Origin: Opitutaceae bacterium EW11
GTDB lineage: Bacteria; Verrucomicrobiota; Verrucomicrobiia; Opitutales; Opitutaceae
Length of the DNA: 64,000 nucleotides
Direction: 5' to 3'
Assembly (NCBI GenBank): GCA_003054665.1
Contig: QAYY01000002.1
Coordinates: 496,001-560,000 of the forward strand
Translations under genes and position numbers: made by a program
The notes under the pieces: model-generated
Told to the model about the DNA's origin: nothing
What the model saw: only the letters and a program-made list of their open reading frames with translations
Database searches by the model: none
Part shown: positions 25,889-33,553 of the stretch, in pieces
Layout: each line of letters starts with the position of its first letter
Numbering within the stretch: position 1 is the stretch's first letter

Positions 25889-28495
25889 TCAGAAGGAATA
25901 GCTGACGGAGCCGACGATCGAGCGCGGCAGCGCGACGCGCATGTTGACGTAGGCGGCGGTCGGGTCGGCAAAGAGCCGTGCGACGCGGGCGTCGCCGTTT
26001 ACGACGGCATGGCTGTCCATGAAGTTTTTAACGACGAGGCGGTAGGTGAGTTTTTTCGCCTTAAGCGTCACACCGGCGTCGAAGAGACTGTAACCGTCGA
26101 CCTTGGCGCGGTTGGCTTCGTCCACCATGATGTCGCCGGTGTAGTTCCAGGTGAAGTCGATGGTCGGCTTGCCGAGTCGGGTCTTGGGCAGGCGATACGT
26201 CGCGTTCAGCGTGCTGTAGCGCTGCGGAATGTTCGTTACGCGGTTGCCCTTGATATTGATCGCGGCGGTGGTCGAGTTCGGGTCCGCGACGAAGGCGTCG
26301 TTGGCAAACTCCGACCGCTGCTCGGTGCCGACGAACCGGAAGGTGAGGCTCTTGATGGGTGTGTAGATCACTTCCAGCTCCAGGCCGTAGCTGTCGGTGT
26401 CGCGCAGAACGTTTCGCTCGATCAAGCTTCCGTCGGGTTGAGAGACCAAGCCCGAGAAGAGCTGGTCCTTCAGCTGGCTGGCGATGAGCGTGCCGAAGAT
26501 GGAGAGCTTGCGTGTCGCGTATTTGATGCCCGTTTCGGCCGAGTAGACCTTGTTGGTGGGGCCGGGATCGGAGGAGCCGGCGGCGGCGGAGGAGTAGAAG
26601 TCGTCGCTGATCGGCATGCGGTAAGCGCTGGTCACGCGTCCGTAGGCGCTGAGGCGGGGATTGATGCGGTAGTTGGCGCCGGCGGACCACGCGGTGGCGG
26701 AAATGTCGTAGCTGGCGGTGGTGAAGGTGCCGTTCGGGAAGCCCGCGTTGCGCAGCGCCAGAATATTGCTGCCGGCGGGGTTGAGGTTGTAGTTCGAACG
26801 GTTGCTGACGACCATCGTCTCCTCCTTTTTCTGGTGTCGGACGCCGGCATCCAGGCTCCAGTTGCCGAACTGCTGTTCGTAGCTCACGAACGGGGCGATG
26901 GTTTTCTGATCCGTCGAGTAGCGGCGGAACGCGCTGGCGACGCTGGCCTGACGCATGCCTTGGTATGTGGCGTAGCCGAGCGAGGAGCCCGTGGTGGCGT
27001 TCACGAATTCAAGGTCGAGTCGCCGCGGGTTGTTCCGAATCTCGGCGAGCATCGTGTTGTTGATCGTGACTGCCTTCGGCATGTCGAGCCAGCTGTTGTA
27101 GAGGCCGACGGCGAGCGCGCCTTCGTTCGGCAGCGTCTTGATCACGCGGAAGTCGTTCTGGAAATTCTCGATGAAGGAGTAGGTGCCGTTGTTGGTCATC
27201 GTCCACGCGAGACCGTTGCCGTTGAGCGTCGACGGATCGGCGATCAACGCACCGTTCTGACCGGGATAGTAGAGGCGGTATGTATAGTTGGCGCCGGATT
27301 TGGCGGCGGCGTACTGGGCACCGCCGGCGGCGCCAATCTGGTTGACGAGGGTTTGGATGGGCGTCGCGACCGATGAGGTCAGCATCGTGGATGAGTTGTA
27401 GACCAGGTTGGTGTATTTCAGGCGCTCCTGGAGCTTCCACCCTTCGGCGAGGTTGTATTCGAGCGTTCCGGTGATCGTCGCCAGCTTCGGACCGGACTTG
27501 CCGGTATCGAAGCTGAGCGGGCCCATCGGCGTGTTGGGCAGCTCGGTGTAGCGGAGATCTGCCGAGTCGATGATGCCGGCGCCCATGGGGAAGCCGCCGG
27601 GAATCGCCTGGGGGTCTTTCGCGTTCTGAAGCGGGATCGCGGTGATGTTCGCCGTGTAATCCTGCACCCACTTGGCCGCCAGCTTCACCGAGCCGCGACC
27701 GTTCGCGAAACGGTGAATGACATTGCCCTGTAGGGTGTAGCCCCTGTTGGCCGTGTAGCCGGGCGAGCGAATGCCGTCGTCACGGCGGTAGGATATGCCC
27801 GCCGCCATCGTCGTGCGACTGGTGAGCGGACCGCTCGACCAAGCCTCGACCTTGATCTGATTGTAGTCGGTGGTGCCGACCAACACCTCGCCGCGCAGCA
27901 CATCCGAACCTTCGCGGGTGATCAGATTGATGATGCCGCCCGGGACGTTGTTCATGAAGATGCTCGAGGTGCCGCCGCGGACGTTCTCGACGCGCTCCAC
28001 GAAGTTGCTCGGGCGGACCAACAGATCCTGCCAGATATTCCGGAACTGCATCTCGGAAAGGTCGGCCAAGCCATCCTGCTGCAAGCCGACGAACACGAGC
28101 CCGCCCGTTTGCGGGAGTCCGCGGGCGTAGATGTTGGAGCGGCCCTCGCCGCTGACGCTCGTGACGAACACGCCGGGGAGTTGCTTGAGCAACTCCGGCA
28201 GACCGACCGGGGCGGTGGCGCGCATGCGCTCGATGTCGATCGTCGTCACGGCGGCGGCCGAATCGAGCTGCCGGCGGGGCGCGATGGTGCTTGAGACAAC
28301 GAAGGGGTCGAGAGTGATGAGTTCGTCTTTCTTCGGGGTCGCTTCATCCGTGGCCGCGGCTTTTTTCGCCGCGGATTCGGGGTTCGGCTCCTCGGTGGAG
28401 GAGACTGCTTGGGCGAAACCAAGCGAAGCGACAAAAGACAACACGAACGCTAACGACAGCGTGTGCGTGAGCCGGCTGGGCACGACGGAGTTCAT
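25889..28495 (-). CDS. TonB-dependent receptor of the sulfated-glycan block
   Basis: An 868-residue receptor has a signal peptide (to about LGFAQAVSS), a TonB-box-like ELITLDPFVVSSTIAPRR and a plug domain (TTIDIERMRATAPVGLPELL to VENVRGGTSSIFMNNVPGG). The barrel ends in IVGSVSYSF with the terminal Phe expected for insertion by the BAM machinery. It has no SusD partner. The ATG at 28495 gives the signal peptide directly. Upstream, at 28581-28632, lies a 52-base element shared with the promoter region of the sulfatase/GH3 operon, so co-expression is likely. It should import oligosaccharides of the sulfated glycan. Confidence 0.94.
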   Translation of the reverse strand: MNSVVPSRLTHTLSLAFVLSFVASLGFAQAVSSTEEPNPESAAKKAAATDEATPKKDELITLDPFVVSSTIAPRRQLDSAAAVTTIDIERMRATAPVGLPELLKQLPGVFVTSVSGEGRSNIYARGLPQTGGLVFVGLQQDGLADLSEMQFRNIWQDLLVRPSNFVERVENVRGGTSSIFMNNVPGGIINLITREGSDVLRGEVLVGTTDYNQIKVEAWSSGPLTSRTTMAAGISYRRDDGIRSPGYTANRGYTLQGNVIHRFANGRGSVKLAAKWVQDYTANITAIPLQNAKDPQAIPGGFPMGAGIIDSADLRYTELPNTPMGPLSFDTGKSGPKLATITGTLEYNLAEGWKLQERLKYTNLVYNSSTMLTSSVATPIQTLVNQIGAAGGAQYAAAKSGANYTYRLYYPGQNGALIADPSTLNGNGLAWTMTNNGTYSFIENFQNDFRVIKTLPNEGALAVGLYNSWLDMPKAVTINNTMLAEIRNNPRRLDLEFVNATTGSSLGYATYQGMRQASVASAFRRYSTDQKTIAPFVSYEQQFGNWSLDAGVRHQKKEETMVVSNRSNYNLNPAGSNILALRNAGFPNGTFTTASYDISATAWSAGANYRINPRLSAYGRVTSAYRMPISDDFYSSAAAGSSDPGPTNKVYSAETGIKYATRKLSIFGTLIASQLKDQLFSGLVSQPDGSLIERNVLRDTDSYGLELEVIYTPIKSLTFRFVGTEQRSEFANDAFVADPNSTTAAINIKGNRVTNIPQRYSTLNATYRLPKTRLGKPTIDFTWNYTGDIMVDEANRAKVDGYSLFDAGVTLKAKKLTYRLVVKNFMDSHAVVNGDARVARLFADPTAAYVNMRVALPRSIVGSVSYSF

Positions 28496-28568
28496 GGGGT
28501 GGGGGCGGGGTTTGATTGGTAGACGACAGGCGCGCGTGGCGCTGTTCGTATGGCGCTAGGTTATCCGA

Positions 28569-28635
28569 GGACGATTTTTCGCGCGACACCGCCAGTGAAC
28601 CGCGCTTCAAAAATCGCCGCAGCCGGACGATTTTT
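28569..28635 (-). promoter_or_regulatory. Shared upstream element, copy A
   Basis: Bases 28581-28632 match 37947-37998 at 46 of 52 positions. Copy A starts 86 bases upstream of the receptor ATG, copy B 82 bases upstream of its gene. An inverted repeat AAAAATCG (28609-28616) and CGATTTTT (28628-28635) lies inside, and GGACGATTTTT occurs as a direct repeat at 28569 and 28625. The conservation and equal spacing suggest a shared promoter or operator, perhaps for an AraC regulator. No protein is known to bind it. Confidence 0.65.
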
Positions 28636-28790
28636 CTTCGGTCGATTTTGCGATGGCGAACTCTCGAACCTGGAAGAAATGCGCTGCGCGGCAGCCGACG
28701 CGCGGAGCGTGCATTCAGGCGACACGAAGCCCGGACGGCGCCAAGCTCGAACGCGAGTGTCGCGTGATCGGGGCGACTCCAATCTCAGCA

Positions 28791-30179
28791 TCAGTCGTTC
28801 GCGCCAGTCCGCCGGGCGGCGAGGTCGCGCATGATCTGCGCGTGCCGTCCGTCGAGGCGGTAGAGCAGGAGCAACACGACCATCAGGCCGGTGCAGATGG
28901 CGGGCGCGATGATATAGTTGGAACGGATGGCGGCGAGGGCGGGAGCGGTTTGCTCGGCGTTCGGCACGTAGCCGGCCGAAGAGAGCATCCAAGCCGAATA
29001 CGCGCCGCCGAAGCCGAGGCCGAGTTTCACGCCGAGCGTGGCTGCGGCGAAAAGGAAGCCCGCGGCACGGACGCCGGTCTTCCATTCGCCGTAATCGACC
29101 GTGTCGGCCATCATTGCGAAGAGCAGGCCGACATAGAAACCCTTGCTGAAGTTCGCGACGATGTTGCCGCCTATGAGCAGCGCCGTGTCCTGCGGACCGG
29201 CGAGGCCGATCAGCAGAATGCCCAGCGCCATGCCGACGAGACCGACGACCATCGTATTACGCTTTCCAATACGACGCGAGAGATAGGCGCCGAGCGCGAT
29301 GCTCGGGAGTGCGGCGAGGTTCGTCAGCATCACGGTCGGCACGAGCTCGGCTCGGTGAAGATTGTAGCGGAGGTAATAGACGGTGGTCTGCATCCGCATG
29401 GCGTAACCGAACCAGTAGATGAGATTCAGGAGGAGCGTGATCGCCCACGGCCAGTTGCGCAGAGCGGAGCGCATCGACTCGGCGATGGTCGGCTCGTCGC
29501 GCGTGGCGGGTTGGTAGCGTTCGCGGGTATTCCAGAACGTCAGCAGGAAAAACACGCACGCGACCGACGCGAAGAGCGTCATGGTCCAGAAAAAGCCTTT
29601 CACCATGTCGCGCTGGCCGAAGAAGCCGACGAGCGGCATCGTGCCGTAGGTGACGATCGACATGCCCGCGATCGCGAGGAACATCCGCACCGAACTGGTC
29701 TCCGCGCGTTCCTGGCTGTTGCGCGTCATGCTCGGCAACATCGCAGAGATCGGCAGGTTGATCGCGGTGTAGAGCAGACTGAGAGCGTTGTAGGTGATGT
29801 AGGCGTAGATCAGTTTGCCGCTCGCCGCGAGGTCAGGCACATGGAACGTCAACACGGCCAAGACGCCGTAGGGCAATGCGCACCACAGGAACCACGGACG
29901 GCATTTGCCCCAGCGCGTGCGCGTCTTGTCGATGAGGATGCCCGCGCCCATGTCGTAGACGGCATCCATCACGCGCGTAAACAGGAAGAGCGTGCCGACC
30001 GCCGCAACCGGCAGGCCGTAGACATCGGTGTAGAAAAACAGCAGGTAAGTCCCGACCGTGTGAAAGACGAGATTGCTGGCCGTGTCGCCCAGGCCGTAGC
30101 TGATCTTCTCAATCCAGCCGACGACACGCGGTTCGCCGGCGACGGAGTTGGCGGGGGGCGTTTCGGTCGAAGCAGGCAT
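28791..30179 (-). CDS. GPH-family sugar:cation symporter (MelB-like MFS)
   Basis: The 462-residue protein has 12 predicted helices and the glycoside-pentoside-hexuronide pattern: ISYGLGDTASNLVFHTVGTY near the start, then MDAVYDMGAGILIDKTRTRWGKCRPW, the motif-A loop of the family. It imports oligosaccharides or glycosides with a cation across the inner membrane. It is the last gene of a minus-strand operon: its start is 3 bases from the stop of a sulfatase gene. This ties uptake to periplasmic desulfation and to the cytoplasmic GH3 fusion encoded in the same operon. Confidence 0.93.
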   Translation of the reverse strand: MPASTETPPANSVAGEPRVVGWIEKISYGLGDTASNLVFHTVGTYLLFFYTDVYGLPVAAVGTLFLFTRVMDAVYDMGAGILIDKTRTRWGKCRPWFLWCALPYGVLAVLTFHVPDLAASGKLIYAYITYNALSLLYTAINLPISAMLPSMTRNSQERAETSSVRMFLAIAGMSIVTYGTMPLVGFFGQRDMVKGFFWTMTLFASVACVFFLLTFWNTRERYQPATRDEPTIAESMRSALRNWPWAITLLLNLIYWFGYAMRMQTTVYYLRYNLHRAELVPTVMLTNLAALPSIALGAYLSRRIGKRNTMVVGLVGMALGILLIGLAGPQDTALLIGGNIVANFSKGFYVGLLFAMMADTVDYGEWKTGVRAAGFLFAAATLGVKLGLGFGGAYSAWMLSSAGYVPNAEQTAPALAAIRSNYIIAPAICTGLMVVLLLLYRLDGRHAQIMRDLAARRTGAND

Positions 30180-30182
30180 GGT

Positions 30183-32042
30183 CTACGGTTTCTCGGTCTT
30201 TGCGCGGCGGGAGGAGAGGCTGCCGTAATCGGCGAGAATGAGGCGTGCGAGACGTGCGTTGTAGTAATCGAAGCCGCCAAACACATCCGACGCGGCCAGG
30301 CGACCGAGCAGCAACGCCAGCGACTTCGGTGCGGTGCGCTCCACTCGGCACAACGCGTCGAGCGCGAACAGACGCAGCTCGGGCCGGTCACCTTGCTCAA
30401 TCGCGTTCTCGAGTTCGCGCCATGCTTCAGGCGTATCGCCGTGCCGGAGAAGAGCGGCCGCCGCGGTCACGCGCACGACGGCGTCGGTGTCTTGCCGCAA
30501 GGTGGTGGAAACGCTCGACGGACCTCCGCGCAACGTGGCGACCGCGGCCCAGTAACGCACGACCGGCAGCGGATCGCGTGCTGCTTCCACGACGCGCGCG
30601 TCCGTAGGCGTCGCACCGAGCTGAAGCTCGTCGAGCAAGTCCAGCAGGCGCGCGAGCGGATAGCGCGCGTCATCCGCAGCGGTGATCGCAGGTGATCCTC
30701 CGGCGGCGAACTCGATCATCATTGGCTCCGGCATGAAACCGGTGTCGCGAATCGCGAGTTGGTGCGCGCGCAACGCGGTGCGCATCTGATGCAGGCGCTC
30801 CGTCTGCGAGGGATCGCGTGCGAGATTGCGCACGTTGTCGGGATCGTTGGCGCAGTCGTAGAGCGCTTCGGCGGGCGATGGCTCGAAGAACGCGCGCTGA
30901 GCGGCATTCAGCGCACCGGAGCGGAAGTGCAAATCCCACTCGCGCATCGCCGGGGCCTGCCAGAGGAAATCAATCCGTTGGCCCCAGGGGCGATCGGGAT
31001 AATAGTTGCGCACGTAGCGGAAGCGTCCGTCCGTGACCGCACGGACGAGATTGTAGCGTTCGTCCATCCGATCGGCGAATTGGAAGATGAACTCCGGCGG
31101 CGCGACACGCGCTTGGCCGGCGAAAGCGCGGCCCTGAAACTGCGCGGCGGGCGGCAGCCCGGCGAGGCTCAGCATCGTGGGTGCGAGGTCGATCAGATGA
31201 ACGAGTTCGCCGATGCGTGCGCCAGGCGCGGCGGGCGCGAGATGTGCGAATTTTTTCGGGAATCGCGCGATCAGGGCGACATGGGTGCCCTCTTCGTTGA
31301 GAAAACGTTTCGTGCCCGCGACGGCGCCGCCGTTGTCGGAGTAGTAGAACACAATGGTGTCCTCCGCGAGGCCGTCGGCCTCGAGTTCGGCGAGCACGCG
31401 ACCGATGGCACGGTCGGCGGCGGAGACGGCATCGTAGTATTGGGCGACGTCAGCGCGGACGACCGCGGTGTCGGGCAAATAGGCCGGCACGCGCACTTTC
31501 GCGGGATCGGTCGTCAGAGCCCGTCGAGTGGCGAGTGCGACCTCGTGCGACTCCATGAAGTTGAATACGGCGAAGAACGGCTGGCCCGCTCGGCGGTGAC
31601 GCCAGTGCGCGTGCGCACCATCCTCGTCCCACGCCGCCGCCCACGGCGTCGAGGTGTTGTAATCCGTCTTGGCGTTGTTTGTGCAAAAATAGCCGGCAGC
31701 GCGGAGGAACTCAGGGAAGAAACGCACGCCTTCCGGCAGCGGACGTGCGCTGCGCATGTGTTGTGTGCCAAGTCCGTTCGCAAAGCGGCCGGTAATGATC
31801 GTGCTGCGCGAAGGCGCGCAAACGGGTGCGGTGTAGACTTTGTCGAAGACGATGCCCTCCTTCGCGAGGCGATCCAAGGCGGGCGTGCGTGCGAGCGGAT
31901 CGCCATAGGCGCCGACGAAACGCGGCGAGTTGTCCTCGCTGACGACCCAGAGAATGTTCGGGCGCGTCAGCTCAGCCGCGTGCACGGCGGCGGCCAGCGT
32001 GAAGAGTGTCGCCAGGGCGCCGATGATTCGGGGAGCATGCAT
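30183..32042 (-). CDS. Secreted type I sulfatase with HEAT-like C-terminal extension
   Basis: The 619-residue protein has a signal peptide (MHAPRIIGALATLFTLAAAVHA). The formylglycine motif is CAPSR with Cys75, metal residues E36/D37 lie in WVVSEDNSPRFVGAYG (ED in place of the usual DD), and further blocks are NFMESHEVAL and VFYYSDNGGAV. The last 130 residues are helical pairs (VEAARDPLPVVRYWAAVATL, VRVTAAAALLRHGDTPEAW) like HEAT repeats, as in other planctomycete/verrucomicrobial sulfatases of the SGSH-like group. The sulfated position is unknown. It is 23 bases downstream of the iduronate-type sulfatase gene and 3 bases upstream of the symporter gene in one operon. Confidence 0.93.
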   Translation of the reverse strand: MHAPRIIGALATLFTLAAAVHAAELTRPNILWVVSEDNSPRFVGAYGDPLARTPALDRLAKEGIVFDKVYTAPVCAPSRSTIITGRFANGLGTQHMRSARPLPEGVRFFPEFLRAAGYFCTNNAKTDYNTSTPWAAAWDEDGAHAHWRHRRAGQPFFAVFNFMESHEVALATRRALTTDPAKVRVPAYLPDTAVVRADVAQYYDAVSAADRAIGRVLAELEADGLAEDTIVFYYSDNGGAVAGTKRFLNEEGTHVALIARFPKKFAHLAPAAPGARIGELVHLIDLAPTMLSLAGLPPAAQFQGRAFAGQARVAPPEFIFQFADRMDERYNLVRAVTDGRFRYVRNYYPDRPWGQRIDFLWQAPAMREWDLHFRSGALNAAQRAFFEPSPAEALYDCANDPDNVRNLARDPSQTERLHQMRTALRAHQLAIRDTGFMPEPMMIEFAAGGSPAITAADDARYPLARLLDLLDELQLGATPTDARVVEAARDPLPVVRYWAAVATLRGGPSSVSTTLRQDTDAVVRVTAAAALLRHGDTPEAWRELENAIEQGDRPELRLFALDALCRVERTAPKSLALLLGRLAASDVFGGFDYYNARLARLILADYGSLSSRRAKTEKP

Positions 32043-32065
32043 AGGTAGCGCGCTGGAGCGCGAGG

Positions 32066-33535
32066 TTAGCGGTCTTCATCCGGAATGTAGCCCGGCGAAC
32101 GTTTAGGGAACCAAGGGCGACGTTCCGGTCGGCCCAACGCCGGACGCGGCTGCAGCGCGGCGTGGAGCTGCTCGGCCAGTTCCGCGATAACGGACGCGTA
32201 GGCAGGATCTCCGGCGAGGTTGTGCTGCTCGGCGGGATCGTTGACGTGGTCGTAGAGTTCCTTGCCGTCGGCCCCGGCAGCGCCCCATTCGTGATAGGCC
32301 CAACGATCCGTGCGTATCGCGGTGCCGGTGGATGTCTGCGAGAACGCGGCGTGCGGCCATGGCGTATCGGGGCGGGTGAGGAGCGGCACCAGACTGCGGC
32401 CGGCGAGACCTGCGGGTGCTGGGACGTGTGCAAGCTCGGTGATGGTTGGGTAGAGGTCCACGAACTCGACTGGATGGACCGCCGCGCCATGGGCACGACC
32501 GGGTGCGGCGATGATGAGGGGAGTGCGGATGGATTCCTCGAAGAGGCGCTGCTTCCACCATTGGCCGTGTTCGCCGAGCAGGAAACCGTGGTCGCTCACG
32601 AAGACGACGATCGTGTTGTCGGCAAGGCCGAGGCGTTCGAGTTCCTCGAGCACGCGGCCAACCTGCGCGTCGACGAAGGAAATCGCGGCGTAGTAGCCGC
32701 GGATGATGAGGCGCTGTTGTTTCGGCGTGAGGCCGGCGAACAGTGGGGTGCCAAACGCCGGTGCGGGCACGTTCCGCAAGCTCTCCGTGGGGTCGGCGGG
32801 CGCGGGAATCGCGTCGAGCGGATAGAGGTCGAAGTATTTCTTCGGTGCGACGAACGGCAGGTGCGGGCGGTAGAAGCCCACGCCGAGGAAGAATGGCTGG
32901 CCGGAGGCTTTGAAGCGCGCGAGTTCGCGGATCGCCATGGTGGCAACCCAACCGTCGGTCTGTTCCTCGTCGGGGCCGTCGTCGATGCGGTAAGCGAGCG
33001 CGCCTCCGATGGGGACTTGCGGCGTGAAATTGATGAGCCGGTCCTTGTTCTCGGTATCGCGCCCGAACGGATTGACCGTTTTGTCCCACGAGATCGGGTC
33101 GTCGCTGCCAGGCGAGCCGATCTCGGAGGGGACACCGTAGTGATAGATCTTTCCGATGCGGACCGCTTCATAGCCGTGGCGTCGGAACAACTGGGGCAGC
33201 GTGACGACGTCGGGCGTGGTGGAGCGGAAGTGCGTGTCGAGGTCGTAGATCTTGATCTGGTCGGGCCGAAGTCCGGTGAGCATCGAGGCACGGCTCGGGT
33301 TGCAGAGCGGAAACTGGCAGTAGGCGTGATCGAAGCGCACGCCGCGCTGCGCGAGGCGGTCGATGTTGGGCGACTTGACCAAGGGATGTCCGTAGGTCCC
33401 GAGGTTGTTGTTCAGGTCATCCGACATGATGAGCAGCACGTTCGGGCCGCGCGCGGCGGGTGCCGCGGGTTGGGCGACGGCGGAGAGACACGAGGCGACG
33501 ACGCAGACGAGCGCGAGCGGATGCAGGGGCTTCAT
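32066..33535 (-). CDS. Secreted type I sulfatase, iduronate-2-sulfatase-like (S1_7-like)
   Basis: The 489-residue protein has a signal peptide (MKPLHPLALVCVVASCLSAV, then AQPA) and the iduronate-2-sulfatase pattern. Metal residues D39/D40 occur in LLIMSDDLNNNLGTYGHPLV, the formylglycine motif is CNPSR with Cys78, and SMLTGLRPDQIKIYDLDTHF, GVGFYRPHLPFVAPKKYF and VFVSDHGFLLGEHGQW follow. The S1_7 group includes enzymes on uronates and also on galactans or fucoidan, so the substrate is not fixed. It lies 18 bases after the GH3 fusion gene in the operon. Confidence 0.94.
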   Translation of the reverse strand: MKPLHPLALVCVVASCLSAVAQPAAPAARGPNVLLIMSDDLNNNLGTYGHPLVKSPNIDRLAQRGVRFDHAYCQFPLCNPSRASMLTGLRPDQIKIYDLDTHFRSTTPDVVTLPQLFRRHGYEAVRIGKIYHYGVPSEIGSPGSDDPISWDKTVNPFGRDTENKDRLINFTPQVPIGGALAYRIDDGPDEEQTDGWVATMAIRELARFKASGQPFFLGVGFYRPHLPFVAPKKYFDLYPLDAIPAPADPTESLRNVPAPAFGTPLFAGLTPKQQRLIIRGYYAAISFVDAQVGRVLEELERLGLADNTIVVFVSDHGFLLGEHGQWWKQRLFEESIRTPLIIAAPGRAHGAAVHPVEFVDLYPTITELAHVPAPAGLAGRSLVPLLTRPDTPWPHAAFSQTSTGTAIRTDRWAYHEWGAAGADGKELYDHVNDPAEQHNLAGDPAYASVIAELAEQLHAALQPRPALGRPERRPWFPKRSPGYIPDEDR

Positions 33536-33553
33536 TGCGGAATGGAGTTGGCG

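Noticed and set aside
28653-30695. A 680-codon plus-strand frame opposite the GPH symporter and a sulfatase
   Set aside because: It is an antisense shadow rich in Arg, His and Glu, spanning the boundary of two real genes.
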